A stretch of DNA of 10,119 nt from UBA9547 sp044349205. Its GTDB lineage: Bacteria > Bacteroidota > Bacteroidia > Cytophagales > UBA9547. The notes below the pieces were generated by a model. The model was not told where the DNA came from, did not search any database, and was given only the letters and a program-made list of their open reading frames with translations. Below are positions 1 to 6,044 of the stretch, in pieces; the stretch's first letter is position 1; each line of letters opens with the position of its first letter. A program made the translations under genes and the position numbers. The stretch lies in contig JBIKRJ010000077.1 in the NCBI GenBank assembly GCA_044349205.1, positions 1 to 10,119 of the forward strand. The letters run 5' to 3'.

Positions 1-942
1 TTCTATTTGAATTTTGTGCGAGGCCATTTGGACTACAGCCTTAGTGTGTATCCTTTTGAAGACCAATATGCTTCGGCCATGTACGAGGGTAGGGGCATTA
101 CACAGCAGGTGCTCGAGCTCGATTCGGTGCAGAAACAAAGAATATACGATTTTTTAGAATGGAATGCGTTGCCTGAAAACAATCGCTATCTCTACGATTT
201 CTATCTCGACAATTGCTCTTCTCGATTGCGCGATGTGCTACAAAATGCCTGTGGCAAGGCCTTGGTGTACGATTCTAAAATAGCCACGCCCTATTCCTTT
301 CGCGAATGGATGAATTTGTTTTTGGTGCCGCATCCTTGGTCTGCCTTGGGCATGAACATTGGGTTGGGAGCACCTTCCGACAGGCAGACTAATTATTTGA
401 CCCAAATGTACTTGCCAATCAATTTGAAATTGGGTATTTCTACGGCCTCGCTCTCGGGGCATGTTTTGACAAAAGGCGAAACGGAAATATTGCCATCTGT
501 TTTGGAAAGTGACATGGAAAGCCACTCAGTGTGGGTTTTTGTGTGCTTGGTGTTTGTATTGGCCATTGTGTTTTGTTTTTCAAAAGGCCGTTTCGCTATT
601 ATGCAAAACATTTTCGACCTATTCTTGATGTTATTGGTCTTTTTGCTAGGCATCGTACTTGCCTTGCTTTGGTTTGCGACCAATCATTGGGTATGTGCTT
701 GGAATACCGATTTGCTTTGGGCCAATCCGCTTGTGCTGTCGTATATAGGTTTGTACACTGCTTTGAAAAACAATACAGTGTTGCGCATCTCGAGTTATGC
801 CACGCTGCTGCTTTCTTTTGCTTACTTTACAGTAGCCTACCTGTTGCCCGAAAAGCCACTTTTGGTCTTGTTCCCCTTTATAATGGCATTGCAATTAAGG
901 GTGTATTACCGTTTGCAAAATACCAAAACACCTGCTGCATGA
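1..942 (+). CDS. Lnb-type lipoprotein N-acyltransferase (DUF4105 family), 5'-truncated by window edge
   Basis: The reading frame is open from base 1, so the true start lies upstream; 313 residues are visible. The first ~170 fragment residues resemble the end of a DUF4105 (Lnb N-terminal periplasmic) domain. The diagnostic segment is RYLYDFYLDNCSSRLRD, whose NC cysteine (codon 214-216) is the expected catalytic residue. Then come about five hydrophobic segments (fragment residues ~176-195, 204-226, 242-255, 260-283, 287-301) and a short basic tail. From memory, this family was characterised in Bacteroides as Lnb, which adds the third acyl chain to the N-terminal cysteine of lipoproteins and replaces Lnt in that phylum. 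That would place the enzyme in the inner membrane with its active site in the periplasm. The stop overlaps the next start (ATGA), so the pair is probably translationally coupled. Family assignment is good; the exact reaction is inferred from the family. Confidence 0.8.
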   Translation, partial: FYLNFVRGHLDYSLSVYPFEDQYASAMYEGRGITQQVLELDSVQKQRIYDFLEWNALPENNRYLYDFYLDNCSSRLRDVLQNACGKALVYDSKIATPYSFREWMNLFLVPHPWSALGMNIGLGAPSDRQTNYLTQMYLPINLKLGISTASLSGHVLTKGETEILPSVLESDMESHSVWVFVCLVFVLAIVFCFSKGRFAIMQNIFDLFLMLLVFLLGIVLALLWFATNHWVCAWNTDLLWANPLVLSYIGLYTALKNNTVLRISSYATLLLSFAYFTVAYLLPEKPLLVLFPFIMALQLRVYYRLQNTKTPAA

Positions 943-1733
943 ATTTGGATTTAGAGAAAATTACCCGCGAACTTATTGCCAGCTTGAAACTGTCGGCCAA
1001 TTTCATTCGCGAAGAATACGAGGTTTTTTCATCCGATAAAATAGAAAAGAAAGGAAGATACAACAACCTTGTTTCATACGTTGACAAGCAAGCCGAGCAA
1101 ATGTTAGTGAAAAACCTTTCACATTTATTGCCCGAGGCTGGGTTTTTGACAGAAGAAAACACCACATCTACAGGAAAGAAAGAATACAATTGGGTGATAG
1201 ACCCGCTCGACGGCACTACAAATTTTATTCACGGATTGCCCTTGTTTACTACTACTGCTGCCCTAGTGCACCAAAACACCGTATTGGCAGGAGTTACCAT
1301 CGACCCAATGCGCAACGAGATTTATGCGGCATGGCAGGGGGGAGGTGCTTGGCTAAACGACAAACCCATCAAAGTTTCCAACATCACTAGCATAGAAGAC
1401 GCACTCGTCATTACCGGTTTTCCATACGATTTGAAAGGGCATACCCCAAAATATTACGCGATCATTCAGGAATTTAGCAATCGATGCCATGGTGTGCGCA
1501 GGTTGGGTTCGGCGGCGCTCGACATGGCCTATGTGGCCAGCGGAAGAGCGGAAGCTTTTTTTGAATACAACTTAAACCTTTGGGATATTGCGGCAGGTAT
1601 TGTGCTAGTGCAGGAGGCAGGTGGTAAAACTACCGATTTTCAAGGTGGCGATGGCTGCATGAACGGCAGTGAAGTGCTATGTGCAGGACTTGCCCATAGA
1701 CCCATTATGGAAATCATTCAAAACAACTGGTAA
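939..1733 (+). CDS. Inositol monophosphatase family protein (SuhB/IMPase-like)
   Basis: This is a 264-residue Mg-dependent, Li-sensitive-type phosphatase of the usual length for the family. The full metal site is visible: TEEN (E72), WVIDPLDGTTNF at 85-96 (D88, D91) and LWDIAAG at 214-220 (D216). GVRRLGSAALDMAYVASGRAEAFFE (two parts, ~185-209) is the typical substrate-side segment. The ATG at 939 was chosen because it gives a normal N-terminus and overlaps the upstream stop as ATGA; the same frame is open much further upstream, but inside the previous gene. The likely substrate is inositol-1-phosphate or another sugar phosphate; some members act as the RNA-polymerase-associated SuhB or on 3'-phosphoadenosine phosphate, and the sequence alone does not decide. 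It should be cytosolic and co-transcribed with the Lnb-type gene. Confidence 0.93.
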   Translation: MNLDLEKITRELIASLKLSANFIREEYEVFSSDKIEKKGRYNNLVSYVDKQAEQMLVKNLSHLLPEAGFLTEENTTSTGKKEYNWVIDPLDGTTNFIHGLPLFTTTAALVHQNTVLAGVTIDPMRNEIYAAWQGGGAWLNDKPIKVSNITSIEDALVITGFPYDLKGHTPKYYAIIQEFSNRCHGVRRLGSAALDMAYVASGRAEAFFEYNLNLWDIAAGIVLVQEAGGKTTDFQGGDGCMNGSEVLCAGLAHRPIMEIIQNNW

Positions 1734-1762
1734 ATTTGATTTGTTAAAACTCGATAAATAAT

Positions 1763-2305
1763 ATGGAATTGCTTTTGGAATTTATGAAACTGGTGTTGCC
1801 CGCAGCCATAGTGCTTTTGGCAATGTATCTTACGGTCAAGGCGTTTGTAAACAAAGATTTTGAGCTTGCCCAAAAAGAATTCGAGAAAAAGATAATCGAT
1901 TACAAAACCGAAACTTCCAAAACCTCCTTGCCTTTAAAAATTCAAGCCTATGAACGCATTTGCCTTTTTTTGGAGCGTATTTCGCTAAACAACTTGATTG
2001 TGAGGATAAACGATCCTGCCTACACGGCTGGCCAGTTGCAGCAAAGGCTCAATATGGAAGTGCGCGAAGAATTCAATCACAACTTGTCGCAGCAAATATA
2101 CATGAGCGACGAGGCTTGGGATTTGGTTAGAACCGCACAAGACGAAATCATTTCGATTGTAAACAAAGCAGCCGAGCAAGTGGACCGTAATGGTCGCGGC
2201 ATAGACCTGGCAAAGAAAATTTTTGAGGAAATGCTTGAAAGGCAAAGCAACCCCTGCGAAGTAGCCTTGAAGTACTTAAAAGAAGAAATTAGAACGATTC
2301 TGTAA
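1763..2305 (+). CDS. Conserved Bacteroidota membrane-anchored protein of unknown function (possibly DUF7935)
   Basis: The 180-residue protein has one N-terminal membrane helix (about residues 5-28), followed by a charged, probably coiled-coil stretch (KDFELAQKEFEKKI) and a helical soluble domain. Recognisable family segments are LPLKIQAYERICLFLERIS, EFNHNLSQQIYMSDEAWD, and a C-terminal ALKYLKEEIRTIL. I recall close relatives across Flavobacteriia and Cytophagia annotated as a DUF (DUF7935, from memory); no biochemical role is known to me. It starts 29 nt after the phosphatase stop, on the same strand and with no terminator between, so it likely belongs to the same transcript. It would sit on the inner membrane with its bulk probably in the cytoplasm, but topology is not proven. 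Confidence 0.8.
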   Translation: MELLLEFMKLVLPAAIVLLAMYLTVKAFVNKDFELAQKEFEKKIIDYKTETSKTSLPLKIQAYERICLFLERISLNNLIVRINDPAYTAGQLQQRLNMEVREEFNHNLSQQIYMSDEAWDLVRTAQDEIISIVNKAAEQVDRNGRGIDLAKKIFEEMLERQSNPCEVALKYLKEEIRTIL

Positions 2306-2365
2306 TACTAGTTCGTACTTCCAGCTCAAAGTTAAAACTAAGAACTAGACACTAGAATCTGAAAA
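2303..2365. repeat. Degenerate 7-bp-periodic array in a convergent spacer (array A)
   Basis: The 60-bp gap between the convergent genes is built of 7-bp steps. The clearest units are GTTAAAA, CTAAGAA, CTAGACA, CTAGAAT and CTGAAAA at 2331-2365, with weaker units to the left. The last unit ends exactly where the stop codon of the leftward gene begins. No clear GC-rich terminator hairpin is present. Function is unknown. Confidence 0.55.
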
Positions 2366-3154
2366 TTACGCCACCAATACTTTTTCCACCTCGCTTCTTT
2401 GATGTATTTGGTCTTTTGCCTCGTGGTAATACACTATCGACCAAGTGCCATCCGTTTCCTCTACCAAAGCGCTTGAGGATTCCACCCAGTCGCCCGAGTT
2501 TAGATAACTGATTCCATCTATGGTTCGCATTTCGGGTTGGTGAATATGCCCGCAAATCACACCTTGACAGCCCTTTGAGCGGGCAAGTTCGGCAAGCTTT
2601 TCTTCATAATCCGATATATATTTTACGGCCGTTTTTACCTTCATTTTTATCACCTGAGAAAGCGAATAATAAGGCAAACCTCTTGCTACGCGGTATTGGT
2701 TGTACAATTTGTTCAGCCAAAGCAAGAATGTGTAGCCAATATCACCCAATTTGGCAATCCATTTAAGTTGCGTGGTAATCGAATCAAAAATATCGCCATG
2801 TACTATGTAGTATTTTTTGTCAAAACTCTCGTACACATAGTCGCGCACTATGCTCAGGTTGCCAATTTTCATGGGCAACACTTGGTCTAAAAAGTCGTCG
2901 TGATTGCCTCTGGTGTAAATTACTTCAGTTTTGAATTCGTCCATCATTTTTAAAACCCGTTGAAAAAAACGGGTGTGTTTCCGTTTCCAACTTCCGCTGC
3001 GTTTAAGCTGCCATGCGTCTATGATGTCGCCATTCAAAATTAGAAGATCGCATGAATTTTGTTTCAAAAATCGACAAAGTTCTTTCGCCTTGCTTCCCGA
3101 AGATCCCAAATGTACATCTGAAACAACTATCGTTTTGTAATGGGTAATAGACAT
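2366..3154 (-). CDS. Calcineurin-like metallophosphoesterase, UDP-2,3-diacylglucosamine diphosphatase (LpxH)-like
   Basis: The 262-residue enzyme has all five motifs of the calcineurin-type phosphoesterase fold, numbering from the ATG: SDVHLG (D13, H15), LNGDIID (D43), TRGNHDD (N84, H85), VHGDIFD (H119) and CGHIHQP (H203, H205). Together they form a two-metal site. Overall similarity is to the LpxH group (COG2908), which cleaves UDP-2,3-diacylglucosamine to lipid X in lipid A synthesis. However, the third motif reads GNHD instead of the GNRD typical of canonical LpxH, so this may be a paralogue acting on another diphosphate at the membrane face. The frame stays open to a TTG at 3172, but the ATG at 3154 is preferred because a good promoter -7 element covers 3170-3177. 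It is divergent from the 3316 gene. Confidence 0.88.
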   Translation of the reverse strand: MSITHYKTIVVSDVHLGSSGSKAKELCRFLKQNSCDLLILNGDIIDAWQLKRSGSWKRKHTRFFQRVLKMMDEFKTEVIYTRGNHDDFLDQVLPMKIGNLSIVRDYVYESFDKKYYIVHGDIFDSITTQLKWIAKLGDIGYTFLLWLNKLYNQYRVARGLPYYSLSQVIKMKVKTAVKYISDYEEKLAELARSKGCQGVICGHIHQPEMRTIDGISYLNSGDWVESSSALVEETDGTWSIVYYHEAKDQIHQRSEVEKVLVA

Positions 3155-3169
3155 TTTTTTGGTTTTAAA

Positions 3170-3197
3170 CAAAGCTAAAACCCATCTTTTACCTCAA
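3170..3197 (-). promoter_or_regulatory. Predicted Bacteroidota promoter for the metallophosphoesterase gene
   Basis: On the minus strand, TAGCTTTG (3177-3170) is a perfect TAnnTTTG -7 element, with a TTG (3197-3195) 17 nt upstream as a weak -33 element. This spacing is slightly short. Transcription would start close to 3164, leaving a leader of about 10 nt before the ATG at 3154. This excludes the alternative TTG start at 3172. Confidence 0.5.
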
Positions 3198-3249
3198 CAT
3201 TACTTCACTATTATTAATGTATGAACTAAACAGAATGGCTTCCAAACAC

Positions 3250-3276
3250 TTGCATTGCATTTCTCCTCTATCTTTG
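3250..3276 (+). promoter_or_regulatory. Predicted promoter of the 3316 gene
   Basis: TATCTTTG at 3269-3276 is a perfect TAnnTTTG -7 element. The only upstream -33-like match is TTG at 3250-3252, 16 nt away, which is short for the consensus. The implied 5' leader (~3283-3315) consists of 7-bp repeat units. The element faces away from the divergent promoter at 3170-3197. Confidence 0.5.
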
Positions 3277-3279
3277 CCT

Positions 3280-3321
3280 GTCGTCTGACCACTGACCATT
3301 GATAACTAAACGCCGATGACT
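3280..3321 (+). repeat. 7-bp-periodic array overlapping a start codon (array B)
   Basis: Six consecutive 7-bp units fill the predicted leader: GTCGTCT, GACCACT, GACCATT, GATAACT, AAACGCC, GATGACT. The rough consensus is GAYNACT. The last unit contains the ATG (3316) of the following gene. Units are diverged, not identical, so this is an old or selected array, not a fresh expansion. Confidence 0.55.
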
Positions 3322-3789
3322 AAATACCGAATCCTTACCCTTTCCGAGCTGCAAGAATTGGAAAAAGAGTTTGTTGAATTTTTGGTTATAAACGGGATTC
3401 CGGCCGAAGACTGGGAGCGCATTAAAAAAGAAGAGCCAAAGACTGCTCAGCACACCATCGAAGTTTTCAGCGACGTGGTTTTCGATACTATTCTGAAGAA
3501 AATACGCTTTCTTGAAAAGCGAGACACGCATCAATTGCATATTTTTCAGTGTTTGTCAGACCAGCTTGTGCTTGTGGCCATGGAAGCCCCCGCCAGCGAA
3601 GACATCGATTTTACCAATCCCGATTTTTTGGCAAGTGCCATGCTTACGCCTCCTGCCGGCATCAAGCTCTACACCACCACCAAGCCTTATCAGCCCAATC
3701 GCGAGCAGGAGCTTTTCCAAATGCTGCAAAATGGCTGCCTCATTTCCGACGACAAGTTGTTCAAGGCCTTGTGTTTGGTGTTGAAATAA
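3316..3789 (+). CDS. Small conserved Bacteroidota protein of unknown function (DUF6495-like)
   Basis: This encodes a 157-residue soluble acidic protein with no signal peptide or membrane helix. The N-terminal segment YRILTLSELQELEKEFVEFLVI-x-GI-x-A-x-DWERIKKEEP, followed by a segment with VFSDVVFDTILKKIRFLEKR and QLHIFQC, matches my memory of the DUF6495 family of Bacteroidota. The C-terminal half carries a conserved-looking patch around DKLFKALCLVLK. Function is unknown; it is likely cytosolic. The ATG at 3316 is the first in frame after the predicted promoter and gives the expected family N-terminus. It is transcribed alone, divergently from the metallophosphoesterase, and is followed by the 23-bp repeat array. 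Confidence 0.75.
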   Translation: MTKYRILTLSELQELEKEFVEFLVINGIPAEDWERIKKEEPKTAQHTIEVFSDVVFDTILKKIRFLEKRDTHQLHIFQCLSDQLVLVAMEAPASEDIDFTNPDFLASAMLTPPAGIKLYTTTKPYQPNREQELFQMLQNGCLISDDKLFKALCLVLK

Positions 3790-3811
3790 GGTTGCCCACT
3801 TTTTTACGCAG

Positions 3812-3926
3812 GGTTACTGAGCTTGTCGAAGTATGGTCAATGAGCTTGTCGAAGTGCGGTTACTGAGCTTGTCGAAGTGCGGTTACTGAGCCTGTCGAAG
3901 TGCGGTTACTGAGCTTGTCGAAGTGC
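3812..3926. repeat. Five tandem copies of a 23-bp direct repeat
   Basis: Five head-to-tail copies with an exact 23-bp pitch start at 3812, 3835, 3858, 3881 and 3904. The core is ACTGAGCTTGTCGAAGT, followed by GCGGTT leading into the next copy. Copies 3 and 5 are identical; copy 4 differs by T-to-C (GAGCCTG), copy 2 by GGTCAATGAG and copy 1 by an AT end. The complementary core (CTTCGACAAGCTCAG) is a known frequent intergenic repeat word in many bacterial genomes. There are no unique spacers between copies, so this is not a CRISPR. The array begins 23 nt after the stop codon at 3789. Confidence 0.92.
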
Positions 3927-4098
3927 GGTCTCGACAACTAAAGTTCCATGACGCTTCGATACACTCAGCGTCCGTTTAAAAGGTTACTGAGCGGTCACTT
4001 TCAGAGCTAAGATATTGAGAAAATAGGGATACATAGAAGATATTTTCTTGACAGAGACTGGTTTAATAAATTAAATAGGTATTTTTACTCAGTAACCT
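3909..4098. repeat. Degenerate and inverted copies of the 23-bp repeat in the rest of the spacer
   Basis: After copy 5, a degenerate inverted copy at 3954-3968 (CTTCGATACACTCAG) matches the complement of 3909-3923 at 12 of 15 positions and could form a hairpin with it. A further partial direct copy, AGGTTACTGAG at 3981-3991, has an exact inverted partner, CTCAGTAACCT, at 4088-4098. This 11-bp inverted pair brackets a 96-bp AT-rich segment just upstream of the 4114 gene. The gap between stop 3789 and start 4114 contains nothing else coding that I can support. Confidence 0.65.
4048..4076 (+). promoter_or_regulatory. Possible classical sigma70-like promoter upstream of the 4114 gene
   Basis: TTGACA at 4048-4053 is followed after exactly 17 nt by TTAAAT at 4071-4076 (4 of 6 matches to TATAAT). 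No TAnnTTTG element is visible in this spacer. A TTGACA-type promoter is unusual for Bacteroidota, so it may be chance in AT-rich DNA or a trace of foreign origin. Confidence 0.25.
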
Positions 4099-4113
4099 AA
4101 TCTCACAAAGACA

Positions 4114-4596
4114 ATGAAATCAAAAATCCGCATAGCCTTGTTATTAACAATTATGGTTTATGGTCTTGAAATGAACGCCCAAACAATTGAGGGCTCAACA
4201 ATCAAATTAGTCGAGTCTGTAATTGATATAAAGGGAACCCAGCAGGAATTGAATGAAAGAATCAAAAATTGGTTCGGAAAGGCATTCAAAAGTGCCAAAA
4301 GCGTGATAACAAGTGAAACACAATCTGCTATTGTAGGCAGATATATTAATGGATTTATTTTTACTGGAAATGTGAATATAGATTGGAACCACTCCATTGA
4401 AGTTGATATCAAAGAAAATAAGGTACGATTAAGAATTTGGCTTGTAGATAACAATCCTGTGAATATGTTCTATAACAAACAAGGCGAGCCAAGAAGTATG
4501 TATAATAAAGGGTTTAATAAGTTAATAGATGATGCCAAAGCTACAGAAAAGGATTTCAAAGAATATCTTACAAATCAAACAAGGGATGATTGGTAA
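4114..4596 (+). CDS. Secreted DUF4468-like protein
   Basis: The 160-residue protein begins with a signal peptide (basic MKSKIR, hydrophobic IALLLTIMVYGL, probable cleavage after NAQ at residue 23). The mature part has the pattern KGTQQELNERIKNWFGKAFKSAKSVIT, then IVGRYINGFIF, IDWNHSIEVDIKENKVRLRIW. This resembles DUF4468 (TBP-like fold) proteins, which are common, exported and uncharacterised in Bacteroidota. The tail is charged and ends TRDDW. The gene is visibly AT-richer than its neighbours (many TTA, AAT, ATA and GAA codons), and it stands isolated next to the 23-bp repeat array, so recent acquisition is possible. The ATG at 4114 gives a complete signal peptide. Molecular function is unknown. 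Confidence 0.75.
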   Translation: MKSKIRIALLLTIMVYGLEMNAQTIEGSTIKLVESVIDIKGTQQELNERIKNWFGKAFKSAKSVITSETQSAIVGRYINGFIFTGNVNIDWNHSIEVDIKENKVRLRIWLVDNNPVNMFYNKQGEPRSMYNKGFNKLIDDAKATEKDFKEYLTNQTRDDW

Positions 4597-4699
4597 AATC
4601 CTTTATTAGCGCGGAACCAAGTTTTTGAGAAATATATGAAGGTGCGGAAGAAACTTATGCGCTAGTTGTTATAGTAGTAACTGTAGCAGAGGTATAGGA

Positions 4700-5398
4700 T
4701 TAATTGAGGGCAATTCCCACCACAAAGCCCAGCCACGGTTTGTTTTGGTATATCCACACCTCTCTGTCGGGGTTCATTAGGTAGTCGTAGCCCACTGCAA
4801 GGCCAAAACTCGCCAATTTGGATTCGATAAAGCCGGCAAAACCTGCTTGCAAAATCATGGCGCTGTATTCGTCGGTTCGATTCTGTAGGGTAGTAAATGG
4901 GCTAATGAGCGTGGTACCCGGGCCTGCAAAAACTCCAAAATCATAGCCAAAGGCATTTATTTTGGTTTGTATTTTGCCTAGAGGGTCTTTTCTGCCGCGC
5001 ACACGATACGAGTCGTGCCTCCAACCTGCATACAAGGCAATATTAAAATCGGTTGTCAATTGGCCAGGAAGTCCGTGTACAGAAGGGCGGTATTTCATGA
5101 CCACAGACGTGATGTCCACATCCAAACTTTGTTTCTTCAGCACAATTTGCTGGCGAGGCATACTGTCGGGTTGTGGAAGCCCTGCGCTCCAAATTTCTTT
5201 GAGGTTTTTGGGTGCATAGGCCACTATTTTTTCATCTGTTACTTCCAGATACACTTTTTGGCTTTCCCCTTTTTTCGATTTTATTTGGTAATAGCCATTC
5301 TGCAAACCATGGCTCGATACTTTTTCTAAGGTATTGCACGAGGGAAGCAAATATAGGGCAGCCAACAGCAAGAAGAGATATTTACAGTCGGGAAGCAT
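4700..5398 (-). CDS. Predicted lipoprotein of unknown function
   Basis: The 232-residue protein has a type II signal peptide: a hydrophobic stretch at 7-18 and the lipobox LPSC with the lipidated cysteine at C21, followed by NT. The mature protein is rich in predicted beta strands, including IALYAGWRHDSYRV, FGVFAGPGTTLISPF, LASFGLAVGYDYLM and a C-terminal WLGFVVGIAL, with alternating Gly and aromatic residues as in small outer-membrane or barrel-like proteins. I do not recognise the family. It should be anchored in the outer membrane after Lgt, LspA and an Lnb-type acylation step, for which the 1-942 gene is a candidate enzyme. It converges with the 4114 gene; no clear promoter or hairpin terminator is visible. 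Confidence 0.75.
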   Translation of the reverse strand: MLPDCKYLFLLLAALYLLPSCNTLEKVSSHGLQNGYYQIKSKKGESQKVYLEVTDEKIVAYAPKNLKEIWSAGLPQPDSMPRQQIVLKKQSLDVDITSVVMKYRPSVHGLPGQLTTDFNIALYAGWRHDSYRVRGRKDPLGKIQTKINAFGYDFGVFAGPGTTLISPFTTLQNRTDEYSAMILQAGFAGFIESKLASFGLAVGYDYLMNPDREVWIYQNKPWLGFVVGIALN

Positions 5399-5463
5399 AT
5401 TGTCAATATAGATAAAATCGTCAATTTATCTTCGTGACTTTTGTTTTTAATCATTTACAGTAT

Positions 5464-5524
5464 AGTTCGAAGTTCATAGATCGTTTTTGGTGTGCGGCTG
5501 CCCCCAACTTTAAAACTTTGAACT
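5464..5524. repeat. Imperfect inverted repeat built from 7-bp-like units (array C)
   Basis: AGTTCGAAGTT at 5464-5474 pairs with AACTTTGAACT at 5514-5524 (10 of 11 complementary). The left arm continues in 7-bp steps (GTTCGAA, GTTCATA, GATCGTT), and the right arm has AACT spaced by 8 and 7 bp. The words resemble those of the murI-rdgB spacer on the opposite strand. It may be a long hairpin or a decayed repeat remnant. Confidence 0.4.
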
Positions 5525-5543
5525 ACTACTAAGTAAAATATAT

Positions 5544-5559
5544 AAAGCAAGCTTGCTTT
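5544..5559. repeat. 16-bp perfect palindrome
   Basis: AAAGCAAGCTTGCTTT is self-complementary over all 16 bases in AT-rich surroundings. It lies ~150 bp upstream of the leftward lipoprotein start. It could be a dimeric protein-binding site, but no gene or promoter is placed so that a function can be assigned. Confidence 0.4.
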
Positions 5560-5856
5560 TCATAATTTATTACATTTAATACAAATTTTTCTTAAATCTA
5601 AATCTAATTAATACAAAACAAGGATATGAAATTCTTGGTTTATAAAAGCCATCATTAAGTACAAAATGTCAACTACTTTATCGTGCAAAAAGCCTTTGCT
5701 ATGTTTTTGTTATCGTCTGGTACAATACTCCCCAAAATTAAGACCAAAAGGTTAGCTTGCTAAGTTAAAAATAGTGGTTGGATTATGGGTTTCTGTGGTC
5801 ATGTTTTCGGACATGGATTTGTTGAAGAATTTACAAAAGTTTACAGATTTAATGCC

Positions 5857-5905
5857 TGTTTAAACCCTTTTAGTTTGTTTAAAATGTTTAAACCATGTTT
5901 AAACC
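5857..5905. repeat. Cluster of four TGTTTAAA words
   Basis: TGTTTAAACC occurs at 5857-5866, 5885-5894 and 5896-5905, with a variant TGTTTAAAA at 5876-5884. Each full copy contains the palindrome GTTTAAAC. Start-to-start distances are 19, 9 and 11 bp. The cluster lies just beyond the tRNA terminator. Confidence 0.6.
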
Positions 5906-5909
5906 AAAC

Positions 5910-5941
5910 AAAAAAGCAGTTACAATTTAATGTAACTGCTT
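5910..5941 (-). terminator. Rho-independent terminator of the tRNA gene
   Basis: A perfect 11-bp stem (5914-5924 AAGCAGTTACA with 5931-5941 TGTAACTGCTT) encloses a 6-nt loop. Read leftward, it is followed by a run of T (complement of A 5910-5915). It lies 11 nt past the tRNA 3' end. Confidence 0.85.
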
Positions 5942-5952
5942 GATATTGAGGG

Positions 5953-6026
5953 TGGGCCCACCTGGGCTCGAACCAGGGACCACCTGATTATGAGTCAGGT
6001 GCTCTAACCAGCTGAGCTATAGGCCC
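5953..6026 (-). tRNA. tRNA with CAU anticodon (tRNA-Met, or tRNA-Ile2 if lysidine-modified)
   Basis: A full cloverleaf is visible over 74 nt. The acceptor arms are GGGCCTA and TGGGCCC (seven pairs, one G-U) with discriminator A; the D arm has AGCTCAGCTGGTTAGAGC; the anticodon arm is CCTGA-CTCATAA-TCAGG; the T arm has the GGTTCGAGCC loop region. The 3' CCA is not encoded (ACCC follows), so CCA would be added enzymatically. It is not initiator tRNA-Met: the acceptor is fully paired at position 1-72 and the anticodon stem lacks the three GC pairs. Pairs C4-G69 and C5-G68 resemble the determinants of TilS-modified tRNA-Ile2, so elongator Met versus Ile2 remains open. Confidence 0.93.
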
Positions 6027-6044
6027 TCAGCTTTTAACGGGTTG

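Larger units (their letters stand above)
5399..5909. other. Long AT-rich non-coding region
   Basis: About 510 bp between the lipoprotein start and the tRNA terminator contain no reading frame I can support. It holds an imperfect inverted repeat, a 16-bp perfect palindrome and a cluster of TGTTTAAA words (listed separately), a weak 5-bp hairpin (CATGT 5800-5804 with ACATG 5811-5815) and a 10-codon ATG frame near 5625 that I do not call. I recognise no known structured RNA. Confidence 0.6.

Noticed and set aside
531..938. N-terminal extension of the inositol-monophosphatase frame into the previous gene
   Set aside because: The upstream part lies in another frame of the membrane domain of the Lnb-type gene and has no phosphatase character; the family N-terminus fits the ATG at 939.
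3155..3172. Earlier TTG start for the metallophosphoesterase
   Set aside because: It falls on the perfect promoter -7 element, and the ATG at 3154 gives a normal N-terminus.
3812..3926. CRISPR array
   Set aside because: The repeats are contiguous 23-bp units with no unique spacers, and no cas genes are present.
5625..5657. Ten-codon frame preceded by AAGGA as a leader peptide
   Set aside because: It is too short, leads to no downstream gene, and Shine-Dalgarno-like sequence is not informative in this phylum.
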